From Gammaproteobacteria bacterium (GTDB taxonomy: Bacteria > Pseudomonadota > Gammaproteobacteria > SG8-11), in NCBI GenBank assembly GCA_024641505.1, contig JAHECY010000001.1, forward strand, positions 1 to 64,000: a DNA stretch of 64,000 bases. Reading direction: 5' to 3'. Each line of letters opens with the position of its first letter. Position 1 is the stretch's first letter. This document shows positions 8,184-16,783 of this stretch, piece after piece. The notes below the pieces were generated by a model. That model saw nothing but the letters and a program-made list of their open reading frames with translations, ran no database searches and was not told the DNA's origin. Both the position numbers and the translations under genes were made by a program.

Positions 8184-9092
8184 TTACGGCTTCTGGCGAC
8201 GCACTGCCAGGCGCACTCCCAAAGGGCCACGGACGATATAGGTGTCAATGTTTTCACCGTTTCGGCTGAGGACCAGCCGTACCGGTTGACCCGCTTCACC
8301 GCTGGCGGTTGCGGCGCGCACATCGCTCCAGGTATAGATCAGCTTGCCGTCGTAGCTGACAATAACATCGCCTGCTTGTACGCCGGCTTGTTGCGCGGGG
8401 GAGCTGTCCAGCACACTTTCCGCGACCACCTGATTGGGTTGACCGGTGGCATAGAGATATGCGCCATAATTGCTCTCACCCACCTCATCGCGGATGTCCT
8501 CGACGCGTTCGTTGAGCTTTTCAACTTCTTCCACGTAGCGCGCCGTGCCGATCCAGCCTTCGCGCGTGGCTTGATCGCGCAAGTACAAACGGTCCATTTC
8601 CATTTTTTCGAACTGTTTTTTGATGGTTTTGGCTTGGCTGACGTTAATACCCGCATCCAGCAATACCTGTTCATCGATCCAACTGGAATTGCCATTATCG
8701 ACGCTGGTGGTTGCCTCTTCGCCGGTACTTGCGGTACCACCGCCCGACGCCGCGACCGTGGTTTCGGTTCGGGCCGCGGCATTCTTTGACGCCGGCGCAG
8801 AGCCCTGGGCCAACTGCTGTATCTGTACCGATAATTCCGCTACCTGTTTCTCCAGGCGCCGACGTGCTTCCTGCTCGCTGCGTAATCGTGTTGCCAATGC
8901 TTCGAGGTCTTGTTCGGAGCTTGACGCCACTACCGGGGCGTTGGGAGCCAACGCCAGTCTTGGTTCCGTCTGCTCCCTGTTTGTGGTGGCCGGTGGTGGA
9001 TCATCATGGCCGCGCCAAATATGGCTGAGCATGATGAGGGCAAGCACCGCGAATATGGCGTTCAAAACTTGCTGGGTGGGTATCGGAGGCAT
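8184..9092 (-). CDS. Membrane-anchored coiled-coil PDZ protein
   Basis: This 302-residue protein has an N-terminal transmembrane anchor (VLNAIFAVLALIMLSHIW, ~9-26), a low-complexity stretch, and a coiled coil at about residues 58-96 (LEALATRLRSEQEARRRLEKQVAELSVQ). A Gly/Ser/Thr-rich linker follows, then a helical region, and a C-terminal PDZ domain at about 205-295 (VLDSSPAQQAGVQAGDVIVSYDGKLIYTW). There are no protease motifs, so a scaffold or sensing role in the periplasm is likely. It lies 12 bases downstream of the COG3044 ATPase gene on the same strand, so the two are probably co-transcribed. Confidence 0.85.
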   Translation of the reverse strand: MPPIPTQQVLNAIFAVLALIMLSHIWRGHDDPPPATTNREQTEPRLALAPNAPVVASSSEQDLEALATRLRSEQEARRRLEKQVAELSVQIQQLAQGSAPASKNAAARTETTVAASGGGTASTGEEATTSVDNGNSSWIDEQVLLDAGINVSQAKTIKKQFEKMEMDRLYLRDQATREGWIGTARYVEEVEKLNERVEDIRDEVGESNYGAYLYATGQPNQVVAESVLDSSPAQQAGVQAGDVIVSYDGKLIYTWSDVRAATASGEAGQPVRLVLSRNGENIDTYIVRGPLGVRLAVRRQKP

Positions 9093-9104
9093 AGGGAGCT
9101 CGGT

Positions 9105-10787
9105 TTAGTCCGGTCGTATGCGATTAATGGCCGCCATTATTTCCTGAAGCCGAGGCACGGCCAAAGTGCCGGTCTTGGTGTCCATCAGTATATCCAGTCC
9201 CTGCGTGGCGATTTGTGTGAGTACCCGTTGGATACCGGAGACGCTGTCGGGAGTGTTTTCATGGTAGTGCGTGACATAGAAGCGGATGATCTGGCCGATC
9301 GTTCGAATTTGGCCCGGATCGACCAGTTGTTCCACCCTGGACAGGTCGATTTCATGTTCGCCGTATAACAGGGTGGTGTGGTCGCCGGCATCAATCTTGG
9401 TTTTACCGTTACGGCGTTCGGCATTGAGCAGTACCCGGGGCAGCCGGCGCTGTCGGAGCGTTGGCCAAGGTGTCAAGCCCGTGGGGGGGCGGGCATCAGC
9501 GCGTGTCAGGGCCCGTGCCTGCTCGCTGACGTCACACGCCTGGTAAGTATCCATCATGATCACGTGATCAGCAACGTCCAGATAATCGCCGCTGCCGCCC
9601 ATGACGATAACGGATGAGATGTCGTGATTCCGATGCAGTTCCCTGACCCGGTGTAGCAGTGGAGTAATGGGTTCCTTATCTCTGGCGACCAGTTGCTGCA
9701 TACGTTCATCCCGTATCATGAAATTGGTGGCGGAGGTGTCCTCATCGATGAGCAGCGCTTTACAGCCTGTTTCCAGGGCTTCCATGATATTTGCCGCCTG
9801 TGACGTACTGCCGCTGGCGTTCTCGGTGTGGAAGTGGCGCGTGTCACGGTCAAAGGGCAGGTGGTCGATAAAAGCGCTGATATCCACGTCATGAATAACG
9901 CGCCCGTCTTCCGCGCGAATCTTGACCGCATTGCCAACGGTTACTACCTGTTCCCGGCCATCGCCGGGTATATGATTATACACTCCCCGTTCCAGGGCTC
10001 TCAATAACGTGGATTTACCATGAAAGCCGCCACCGACAACGAGCGTGACACCGGAACTGATTGCCATGCCACTGACGGTGCCCGCATGGGGCAGGGTTAC
10101 CGTGCGGCGCAGTGTTGGTGGTGCCGTGAAGACGATGGGGGCGTCGGACAAGGGTTGGTCATCGACCCCGCTGCGGCGCGGCAGCAAGGCGCCATCCGCG
10201 ACGAATGCCACGAGATTTTCCTCATGGAGCCAGTGGCGGAGCGCATCCTGGTCTTCACAGCACTCGATATGCCGCCCCATGGCGGTTACATCCAGCGCGT
10301 CATGGTACAGGCTGTGGCGTATAACCTGAGGCAATTCGTCGAACAGCATGATCTCAGCCTCTCTGGCGGCGACCGAGCGACCATCCGCCGGCAACCCGAC
10401 GACCATGCGTGCCGCCACATGATCCGTGTGCACCGTGAGTGCATTGCGTTTTAAAATATATTGTTGGTTGGTGGTGATACCGATGCGACCGCTGTTACCG
10501 CTGCCACGCCGACCTCGCACATAGCGCTGGCAAGCCGTCGCCACTGTTCGGGCCACGAAATCTTCAAAGCCGAGGCACCGGCTGGCATTGCTCCAACATT
10601 GCGTTGAAAAATGTGATTGCTCGTGCGTCACCCGGACCGTAATGCGCGTCGGCGCGGCGAAGGGATCGCCCTGGATATGATCGAACTCCAGTGTGTGACC
10701 TGGAAAACGATAACAACCCTTGATCTGCTTGTAGGATTTGTAACCTTTGCCGTTAAGGGCGTGTAGCAGTTGCTTAAGTTTATCCAT
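9105..10787 (-). CDS. COG3044 predicted ATPase of the ABC class
   Basis: This 560-residue cytoplasmic protein belongs to the uncharacterised ABC-class ATPases (COG3044, PF09818). The N-terminal ~240 residues form the family-specific domain (YKSYKQIKGCYRF). Walker A is GGGFHGKST (252-260), the signature-like loop is SGSTSQAANIMEALE (from 325), and Walker B is ALLIDEDTSATNF (from 344). A trypanosome homologue, MRB1590, has been linked to RNA editing complexes, suggesting nucleic acid binding, but the bacterial role is unknown. It has no transporter partner. Downstream, 12 bases away, is the PDZ protein; upstream, 36 bases away, is the YcgR-like gene, all on one strand. Confidence 0.9.
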   Translation of the reverse strand: MDKLKQLLHALNGKGYKSYKQIKGCYRFPGHTLEFDHIQGDPFAAPTRITVRVTHEQSHFSTQCWSNASRCLGFEDFVARTVATACQRYVRGRRGSGNSGRIGITTNQQYILKRNALTVHTDHVAARMVVGLPADGRSVAAREAEIMLFDELPQVIRHSLYHDALDVTAMGRHIECCEDQDALRHWLHEENLVAFVADGALLPRRSGVDDQPLSDAPIVFTAPPTLRRTVTLPHAGTVSGMAISSGVTLVVGGGFHGKSTLLRALERGVYNHIPGDGREQVVTVGNAVKIRAEDGRVIHDVDISAFIDHLPFDRDTRHFHTENASGSTSQAANIMEALETGCKALLIDEDTSATNFMIRDERMQQLVARDKEPITPLLHRVRELHRNHDISSVIVMGGSGDYLDVADHVIMMDTYQACDVSEQARALTRADARPPTGLTPWPTLRQRRLPRVLLNAERRNGKTKIDAGDHTTLLYGEHEIDLSRVEQLVDPGQIRTIGQIIRFYVTHYHENTPDSVSGIQRVLTQIATQGLDILMDTKTGTLAVPRLQEIMAAINRIRPD

Positions 10788-10823
10788 TACCTTACATCGA
10801 TTACCGGAGGGACTCGGGCATGG

Positions 10824-11537
10824 CTAGGGTTGCGTCGATCCCAGGGATTTTTCCAAGACGTCGACGAATTTACGCATGCGTTTCTCATCCATGGAGTTCA
10901 TGTTCAGAAACTGACCGCGCAGTGACAATGTGCCCGCGTCTTCGCTGATATGAACGTCCTTTATTTCAAATTTGCTGCGTACCGGTGCGCCCTCGGGCAT
11001 TTCGATGACGCAGGAGGGGGCGATCTCGCCGACATTTATCGGCAGCACGCGGTAAAAACTGGCGTTCATGCCATGGGCGGAAATATCGTGAATGTGGCCT
11101 TTGAGAAATACCTTGCCTTCCAGTTGCAGCATAACGGGTATTTTCTGGTCTACCCAGGCGCCGACGCGTTCCGCTTCCCGCCGTTGGTGGTAGAAAATCG
11201 CTTTAGGGTAGTGTCCGATATAGCCTTCGAAACCAATTGGATTGACCGGTGATGCCATATCGGTATCGAATTGCACCGTGACGCCGGCAAGTTTACCGTG
11301 CACGTGATATTGCCCGTTGGCCAAGGGTGATTGTGTCTGCCCGAGATTATCAATGGGAGTAAAGAGCAGTTTGCCAGCTTCGTATTCGATCTCCGTGATG
11401 GAGGCATACCATTCCTGGATGTCACCTTGATGTTTCAACGTAAGAGGAACCTGTTCTTTGTATAGACGCGTCAATAATCCGACAATACGCTTGGCCTCGA
11501 CGATACGGTGTTTACCTGTTTCGCTCGAATTCTCCAT
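10824..11537 (-). CDS. YcgR-like PilZ-domain protein
   Basis: This 237-residue protein has a YcgR-type N-terminal domain (about 1-105) followed by a PilZ domain. The cyclic-di-GMP motifs are visible: an RxxxR at RREAER near residue 117 and DxSxxG at DISAHG. In enterobacteria YcgR slows flagellar rotation when bound to cyclic-di-GMP; no flagellar genes are near here, so the target is open. It is probably the first gene of a leftward unit with the ATPase and PDZ genes. The start ATG is at 11537; the upstream gap contains an inverted repeat (11605-11642). Confidence 0.85.
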   Translation of the reverse strand: MENSSETGKHRIVEAKRIVGLLTRLYKEQVPLTLKHQGDIQEWYASITEIEYEAGKLLFTPIDNLGQTQSPLANGQYHVHGKLAGVTVQFDTDMASPVNPIGFEGYIGHYPKAIFYHQRREAERVGAWVDQKIPVMLQLEGKVFLKGHIHDISAHGMNASFYRVLPINVGEIAPSCVIEMPEGAPVRSKFEIKDVHISEDAGTLSLRGQFLNMNSMDEKRMRKFVDVLEKSLGSTQP

Positions 11538-11604
11538 CGGTGTTTCCTAACCCTTTATTGTTGTTCACAATTATTATCACATATTCTCTGGTGTGGCCAA
11601 TGCT

Positions 11605-11642
11605 CCGGTTAATGAAACTATACTATTATAACGACTAACCGG
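11605..11642. promoter_or_regulatory. Inverted repeat in a divergent promoter region
   Basis: Perfect 7-base arms CCGGTTA (11605-11611) and TAACCGG (11636-11642) flank 24 AT-rich bases containing TATACT and TATTAT, which could serve as -10 boxes. It lies about 70 bases upstream of the YcgR-like gene (left) and 175 bases upstream of the cysteine-cluster gene (right). An operator role is inference. Confidence 0.4.
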
Positions 11643-11816
11643 TAAGGGCTGGACGATTGTGCTAATCTCCCACCGGCAATGGGTGCTTAAGCGTGGTCGA
11701 GAATCTCTGTTACGTTTTGGTAGTGCAGACCGTTGGCACGCCAGACGCGCCCGTGGAGATGACTTGGGGCGTCACCGTTACCGTGTCGCGGAAAGATATT
11801 TAACTTGTTGAGAAAT

Positions 11817-12251
11817 ATGAAAAAAATCGACAATTATGTGAAACCGCTGTATCAGCGTATGTCCTTGTGTTTTGAGTGTACACAATGCGGTCGCTGTTGT
11901 ATCGGCGGCTCAGATCATTTTGTGTTCTTATGCGCGGGCGAAGCCGAAACGATACGTGACTATCTGCAACTATCCACATCATGGTTTCGGCGGCGCTATC
12001 TGGGGCGCGATGAGGGTGATCTGGTAGTACAGTCACGGCCGAACGGCGCGTGTATTTTTTTAAAAAATGATCAATGCCGGATCTATCCGGTACGGCCTTT
12101 GCAGTGTCGCACCTATCCGTTTTGGCCGGAGATTCTCAAGAACCGTAAAAACTGGAACCAGGAAGCAGTTCGTTGTGAGGGCGTAAATCGCGGCACTCAG
12201 GTACCAGTCAATGTGATCGAAGCGGCGTTGCGTTCCTTTGAACGCTGTTAG
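11817..12251 (+). CDS. YkgJ-family cysteine-cluster protein
   Basis: This 144-residue soluble protein has the YkgJ zinc- or iron-chelating pattern: CFECTQCGRCCIGG near the N-terminus, CIFLKNDQCRIYPVRPLQCRTYPFWP in the middle, and a Cys in AVRCEG. The eight or nine cysteines are in the positions expected for the family, which probably binds a metal; the function is unknown. ATG 11817 is taken as the start; a TTG four codons upstream is possible. The ribosome site is weak in both cases. It lies 26 bases upstream of a PilZ gene, and the two are likely co-transcribed. Confidence 0.85.
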   Translation: MKKIDNYVKPLYQRMSLCFECTQCGRCCIGGSDHFVFLCAGEAETIRDYLQLSTSWFRRRYLGRDEGDLVVQSRPNGACIFLKNDQCRIYPVRPLQCRTYPFWPEILKNRKNWNQEAVRCEGVNRGTQVPVNVIEAALRSFERC

Positions 12252-12277
12252 CACCCACAGGTGCCAGGAGGCATGAC

Positions 12278-12724
12278 ATGAGCTTACAGATACGAAAATA
12301 TATTCGGCACCCGTCGGATATCCCAATTGAAATCGACGTTGATGAACAACATGATGAGTATGACACCCTTAATAACGTCAGCTCCGGCGGGCTCTCTTTT
12401 CATTCGCAGATGGCGTTGGAGGTAGGTAAGATCATCTCCCTGCGCATTCCCGCGGTACAGCCGCCATTTGAAACCAAGGCCCGGGTGATGTGGTGTCAAG
12501 ACAATGGTGAGGCTTTCGATATCGGGGTGGAATTACTCGACAAGGAACAAGCCTACCGGGCGCGCATGGTGGAGCAGGTCTGCCATATCGAACATTATAA
12601 ACGGGAGATTTTACAACGTGAAGGCCGTGCCTTGAGTGGCGAAGAGGCCGCACGCGAATGGATTGATCTTTACGCGGATCATTTTCCGGGATCTGAAAAA
12701 GAAACGACTAAGGCAAGATCGTAG
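12278..12724 (+). CDS. PilZ-domain protein
   Basis: This 148-residue protein has an N-terminal PilZ domain (about residues 5-95) and a helical C-terminal tail. The cyclic-di-GMP motifs are present: RxxxR at RKYIR (residues 6-10) and NxSxxG at NVSSGG. The start ATG follows an AGGAGG about 5-6 bases upstream. Stand-alone PilZ proteins act as cyclic-di-GMP receptors in motility, pili or polysaccharide output; the partner is unknown. It is the second PilZ protein within 1.5 kb, pairing with the YcgR-like gene across the divergent promoter region. Confidence 0.88.
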   Translation: MSLQIRKYIRHPSDIPIEIDVDEQHDEYDTLNNVSSGGLSFHSQMALEVGKIISLRIPAVQPPFETKARVMWCQDNGEAFDIGVELLDKEQAYRARMVEQVCHIEHYKREILQREGRALSGEEAAREWIDLYADHFPGSEKETTKARS

Positions 12725-12944
12725 GTTGTGTCCACATACATACCCAAGCGCTCGCCAAGCAGCTAGGTTCGCGACGTAGTTATTTCTATCTGAACAATGG
12801 TCAGTTTTTTTGCTTGGCAGTTTGACGCCTTTGCGAGAGAATTGCCGTGGTTTATAGCCGGATCCGTGGTACCGGTTTTGCCGACGTTCGGCATGCTGCG
12901 CGCATGCGAAGTCATTGAGATCTGTTGCCTTTTGAGTTGTGTTC

Positions 12945-13793
12945 ATGTTCAAGCGTCATTACAAAATACTGATCATCGGCAGTGTGGTGGCGTTGCTGTC
13001 CTTGCTGACGTTGGTGTTGATGCCGGGCACGGCACCTCGTCAACTGCGGTTACGCAATACTGTATTCCCGGCTCCAGTGGCGCAGGCCTTGCTCGCGGCA
13101 TTGCAGCAAGAGCTGCCAGGCATGGTGCTGACCATAGACCGGTTATCGACACTGGCGCCACTCCAAGATACGCAGCAACCCGCGCTCGATATCATTTTAA
13201 CAGACCTCCATTCGATGGCCGTTTATGGCGCGGTGGCCGAAATACCTGTGGTACGTGATGGCGTCGCCTTGATCGTCAATGCCAACAATCCTATCCGTGA
13301 GTTGACGGCGGGCGATGTTGAGCAAATTTACCTTCGTAAGTTGCACGACTGGAAATTCGTGGGCGGCGAGGATGCAGCGATCGATGTGTTGAGACGCGGT
13401 TCCGGCTACGCTGAAGTGGCCACGACATTGCGCTATTTCAAGATTCGCGCTCTGCGTACGATCGACCCATGGCACAGCGGTCACAGCAGTGTCGCCATTG
13501 CCAAGGTTGCGCAGGAACCCGAGGCTCTTGGTTTCGTCTCTCTGGCCATGGCCCACAGGGCCCGCGCCGAGGGCTTGACCGTCAAGCTGTTAACCGTGCA
13601 AGGCGTAACGGCCAGTCCTGAAAATGTTTTAAATGGCAGTTATCAACTACAGCATACTCTGGGGATAGGTTTAACGGACCAATGCCGGGACCTGTTGCCG
13701 CAAGTACAGGCGGCGGCGGCTTCCGCAGCGGTGCGTCAGGCGATTGTGTCGGCAGGATTTGACCTGTCCTTGCCCCAGAGTCCTGGGGAGTGA
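12945..13793 (+). CDS. PstS-like substrate-binding protein with N-terminal anchor
   Basis: This protein of about 282 residues starts with a signal/anchor segment (ILIIGSVVALLSLLTLVLM) and continues as a periplasmic PBP-like domain of the phosphate-binding type. Typical stretches are VVRDGVALIVNANNPIRELTAGDVEQIYLRKLHDWKFVGG and the later EALGFVSLAMA, which parallel PstS-family proteins. There are no transporter permease or ATPase genes nearby, so it may be an orphan binding protein or a sensor rather than an importer. The start is uncertain: ATG 12945 is used, with an in-frame GTG at 12939; neither has a clear ribosome site. Confidence 0.75.
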   Translation: MFKRHYKILIIGSVVALLSLLTLVLMPGTAPRQLRLRNTVFPAPVAQALLAALQQELPGMVLTIDRLSTLAPLQDTQQPALDIILTDLHSMAVYGAVAEIPVVRDGVALIVNANNPIRELTAGDVEQIYLRKLHDWKFVGGEDAAIDVLRRGSGYAEVATTLRYFKIRALRTIDPWHSGHSSVAIAKVAQEPEALGFVSLAMAHRARAEGLTVKLLTVQGVTASPENVLNGSYQLQHTLGIGLTDQCRDLLPQVQAAAASAAVRQAIVSAGFDLSLPQSPGE

Positions 13794-13800
13794 TGCGTAA

Positions 13801-13831
13801 GGATCGACCCGAAACACCGTAGGGTCGATCC
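13801..13831. terminator. Hairpin between convergent genes
   Basis: A perfect 10-base inverted repeat, GGATCGACCC (13801-13810) and GGGTCGATCC (13822-13831), with an 11-base loop sits between the convergent PstS-like and Rrf2 genes. It is followed by GTTATCTTATC on the + strand, so a bidirectional terminator is plausible although no strict T-run is present. Confidence 0.6.
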
Positions 13832-13853
13832 GTTATCTTATCAGACGGGGTGG

Positions 13854-14264
13854 CTACGCCGCGCTGCTGATTTTACCTTCAGAGCTTACGTTGGCCTTGA
13901 TGTACTGACCCAGCGTGACATTACCAAGGAAGTTGCGCAGATCCTCGCTGAAATTAAACCAACCGGTCTTGGCGATATTGCCCTGAACGTTCTCGGCGGT
14001 CAGCGGCTCTTTATTGAAAATCACGGCAATATCCGCCAGTGAAATGTCATCGGCGCTACGGCTGAGTTTATAACCGCCTCCGGGACCGCGAGAGGCGGTA
14101 ACCAGTGAGCCCCGGCGTAATTTTGCGAAAATCTGTTCCAGGTAGGACACGGAAATGTTCTGCCGTTTGGAGATGTCGGACAAAGTGATTGGGGTATCGC
14201 TGTTGCGTGATGCGATATCCATCAGGGCGATGGTTGCATAACGGGCTTTTGAAGATATGCGCAT
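13854..14264 (-). CDS. Rrf2-family regulator without cluster cysteines
   Basis: This 136-residue winged-helix regulator is close to IscR in its DNA-binding half: MRISSKARYATIALMDIA, the ISVSYLEQIFAKLRR recognition helix, and the RGPGGGYKLSR wing. IscR binds [2Fe-2S] through three cysteines in the segment after residue 85. Here that segment (NKEPLTAENVQGNIAKTGWF) contains no cysteine, and the protein contains none at all, so it cannot bind a cluster by that route. The end of the effector helix is kept (FLGNVTLGQYI). A good AAGGAG lies ten bases before the ATG. No isc genes are adjacent, so it is not the usual isc operon regulator. Confidence 0.9.
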   Translation of the reverse strand: MRISSKARYATIALMDIASRNSDTPITLSDISKRQNISVSYLEQIFAKLRRGSLVTASRGPGGGYKLSRSADDISLADIAVIFNKEPLTAENVQGNIAKTGWFNFSEDLRNFLGNVTLGQYIKANVSSEGKISSAA

Positions 14265-14597
14265 GGATTGTTTACTCCTTCGGCTGTGTAGTTTGTTCTG
14301 GAATTCCCTGTCGGAAACTCAGATTAATAAGCATACGGTCTATCTCAATTAAGACAATATGGTATATGTAAATAATTGTTAAAGATTTGTAACATATTGC
14401 TGGGAAATCCCAGCCCTTTTGCTATTATCTTTAAAATTCATAGCGTTATACCATACGTCAATTATAGTATCAATATTGAGGGTTATGGTGGAATAACCTC
14501 TTTAAATCATACTATTTCTTGACAGTATATAATGTCTTGAGTTGCAATGTATTAACTAATTATTACAGAACATCTGGTATTGGGGATATATCAACGT
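14265..14597. other. AT-rich intergenic region with hairpins and promoter-like boxes
   Basis: These 333 bases between the Rrf2 gene and the dapD stop codon are clearly richer in A+T than their surroundings. No credible gene was found. The Rrf2 promoter should lie at the left end. Other items are GCTGGG-AAAT-CCCAGC (14399-14414, followed by CCTTTT), a TATAAT (14528-14533), a perfect TTGACA (14519-14524), and repeated AGTAT/ATACT words that could be regulator half-sites. Confidence 0.5.
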
Positions 14598-14608
14598 TTA
14601 GATATCCC
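14583..14608. terminator. Hairpin over the dapD stop codon
   Basis: GGGATAT (14583-14589) and ATATCCC (14602-14608) pair around a 12-base loop containing the dapD stop codon. On the - strand no T-run follows, so it may be a 3'-end stabilising hairpin rather than a classical terminator. Confidence 0.4.
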
Positions 14609-15419
14609 GCAACAGTTCATTTATACCTACTTTAGACCGTGTTTTTTCATCAACCTGCTTAACAATAACCGCACAGTACAGACTGTATTTCCCGTCCTTC
14701 GAGGGTAAATTGCCGGATACCACGACGGAGCCGCTGGGAATACGGCCATAGAGGATTTCACCGCTGTCGCGGTGGTAGATACGCGTGCTTTGTCCGATAT
14801 ACACGCCCATGGAGATCACGCAATTATCTTCCACGATGACCCCTTCGACGACTTCCGAGCGGGCGCCGATAAAACAGTTGTCACCGATGATCGTGGGATT
14901 TGCCTGCAGCGGTTCCAGCACGCCGCCAATGCCGACGCCACCGGATAAATGCACATTCTTGCCGATCTGGGCGCAGGATCCGACGGTGGCCCAGGTGTCC
15001 ACCATGGTGCCGCTGTCGACATAAGCGCCGATATTGACATAGGACGGCATCAGTACCACGTTGGGCGCAATATAAGATCCTTTACGTACCGTCGCCGGTG
15101 GTACCACGCGCACACCGTCGTCACTGAAGGCGCGGGAGTTATAGTCAGCGTATTTCGGCTGTACCTTGTCGTAGTAATTGGTGAAGCCGCCCTTCATGAA
15201 TTCATTGTCCTCGATGCGAAAGGACAGCAGCACCGCCTTTTTCAACCATTGGTGCACCACCCAGTTGCCATTCTGCTTTTCCGCAACGCGCAGTTCACCT
15301 TTGTCGAGCTTATGTACTACTTCAGATACCGCTTCCTTGACGTGGGTCTCGACGGTTCGGGGAGTGATTTCGGCGCGGTGCTCGAAAGCGCTGTCGATAA
15401 TTGCTTGCAGATCGTTCAT
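14598..15419 (-). CDS. dapD: 2,3,4,5-tetrahydropyridine-2,6-dicarboxylate N-succinyltransferase
   Basis: DapD transfers succinyl from succinyl-CoA to tetrahydrodipicolinate in the lysine/meso-diaminopimelate pathway. The start is ATG 15419 ([20 protein letters not shown]), with GGAGC seven bases upstream, giving 273 residues, the usual length. The C-terminal half is a left-handed beta-helix of hexapeptide repeats ([34 protein letters not shown]). It lies 26 bases downstream of dapC on the same strand, so the aminotransferase and succinyltransferase of the same branch are co-transcribed. Confidence 0.96.
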   Translation of the reverse strand: MNDLQAIIDSAFEHRAEITPRTVETHVKEAVSEVVHKLDKGELRVAEKQNGNWVVHQWLKKAVLLSFRIEDNEFMKGGFTNYYDKVQPKYADYNSRAFSDDGVRVVPPATVRKGSYIAPNVVLMPSYVNIGAYVDSGTMVDTWATVGSCAQIGKNVHLSGGVGIGGVLEPLQANPTIIGDNCFIGARSEVVEGVIVEDNCVISMGVYIGQSTRIYHRDSGEILYGRIPSGSVVVSGNLPSKDGKYSLYCAVIVKQVDEKTRSKVGINELLRDI

Positions 15420-15445
15420 AGGTGCTCCAAAAAAGTTGCGATTAA

Positions 15446-16642
15446 TTACAGGGATTCTACAAAAGTTCGAATACGTTGCGCAGCATCTACACATTCCGCG
15501 AGAGGCGCTACCAGGGCGACGCGCACATGATGACTCCCGGGATCCCCCTGTGGCGTGGGCCGCGACAAGTAACTGCCGGGTAATACGGTTACATGCTGTT
15601 GGCGGAACAGTTCACGGGTGAAAAGCGTGTCATCTATGGGAGTCGCAGGCCAGAGATAGAAACTGGCGGCGGGTGCGGCCACCTCGAGTACCGGTTGCAG
15701 GATCCCCAACACCCGCTGGAATTTCTCCCGGTACAAGTCACGGTTGATTTGTACATGGCGTTCGTCACTCCAGGCGGCGATACTGGCGTACTGACTGTAA
15801 ACCGGCAGTGCACAGCCATGATAGGTACGGTAGCGCAGAAACTGGCCGAGAATTGCCGCGTCGCCGGCGACGAATCCCGAACGCAAACCCGGCAGATTGG
15901 AACGTTTGGAAAGGCTGTTGAATACCACGCAGCGCCGGTAATCATCGCGTTGCAACGCGGCGCAGGCCTGCAGCAAACCCAGCGGGGGATCGGTTTCGTC
16001 AGGGTAGATTTCAGAATAACACTCGTCGCCGGCGATGATGAAATCGTGGCGGTCGGCCAGTTCCAGCAGGTGTCGATAAAAATCCAGACCGAATACAGCG
16101 CCTGTAGGATTCCCGGGCGAGCATATGTAGATCAATTGGCACCGATCCCAGACATCGGCCGGCACTGCGTTTAAATCCGGCGCGAAATCATTGTGCGCCG
16201 TTGTGTTCATATACCAGGGTCGTGCTCCGGCCAACAGCGCCGCACCTTCATAAATCTGGTAAAACGGATTGGGCATCAATACCAACGGGTCCCGGGAACG
16301 GTCGACCACGGCCTGGGCAAACGCAAACAAGGCTTCCCGAGTGCCGGCTACTGGCAGGCAATGCTGTTCTGGATCGAGGGTTGCCGGCGCTAATCCATAA
16401 CGGCGACACAGCCAGCCGGCGACAGCCTCGCGTAATACCGGCAATCCCTTGGTAACGGGATAGTTCGCCAAGGTATCGAGGTGCTGGCGCATGGCGTCCG
16501 CGATGAAAGGCGGTGTGGCATGTTGTGGCTCGCCGATTGAGAGCGCGATGTGGCGGGCATCGGGACGTCCCGGAGCACCGGCCTTGAGCTGCGCCAATTT
16601 TTCAAACGGATAGGATTGGAGTTTGTTCAGATCGGGATTCAT
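15446..16642 (-). CDS. dapC: Succinyldiaminopimelate transaminase DapC
   Basis: This is a fold-type I PLP aminotransferase of 398 residues. The N-terminus [22 protein letters not shown] and the segment [15 protein letters not shown] are characteristic of the DapC subgroup. The PLP lysine is in [16 protein letters not shown]. It makes N-succinyl-LL-2,6-diaminoheptanedioate from glutamate and the succinylated keto acid, the step after DapD. Both genes lie in one unit, and the promoter region is shared with the divergent EamA gene (about 140 bases). Confidence 0.93.
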   Translation of the reverse strand: MNPDLNKLQSYPFEKLAQLKAGAPGRPDARHIALSIGEPQHATPPFIADAMRQHLDTLANYPVTKGLPVLREAVAGWLCRRYGLAPATLDPEQHCLPVAGTREALFAFAQAVVDRSRDPLVLMPNPFYQIYEGAALLAGARPWYMNTTAHNDFAPDLNAVPADVWDRCQLIYICSPGNPTGAVFGLDFYRHLLELADRHDFIIAGDECYSEIYPDETDPPLGLLQACAALQRDDYRRCVVFNSLSKRSNLPGLRSGFVAGDAAILGQFLRYRTYHGCALPVYSQYASIAAWSDERHVQINRDLYREKFQRVLGILQPVLEVAAPAASFYLWPATPIDDTLFTRELFRQQHVTVLPGSYLSRPTPQGDPGSHHVRVALVAPLAECVDAAQRIRTFVESL

Positions 16643-16783
16643 TTTACTTGTGCCTACTGCCAGCTACGTCTGCGTGGTAAGATCTTAAGGTTAACCTGCC
16701 GCGACCAAAGGCTTTGTTTTCCGCGACCGATTATGTTGCCGTCATCGACATGTGTGCGGGCGCATATTATAGAACAACAACCC

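Noticed and set aside
14519-14533. TTGACA directly followed by TATAAT as one promoter
   Set aside because: Only three bases separate the two boxes; they cannot act as one sigma-70 promoter and were treated separately.
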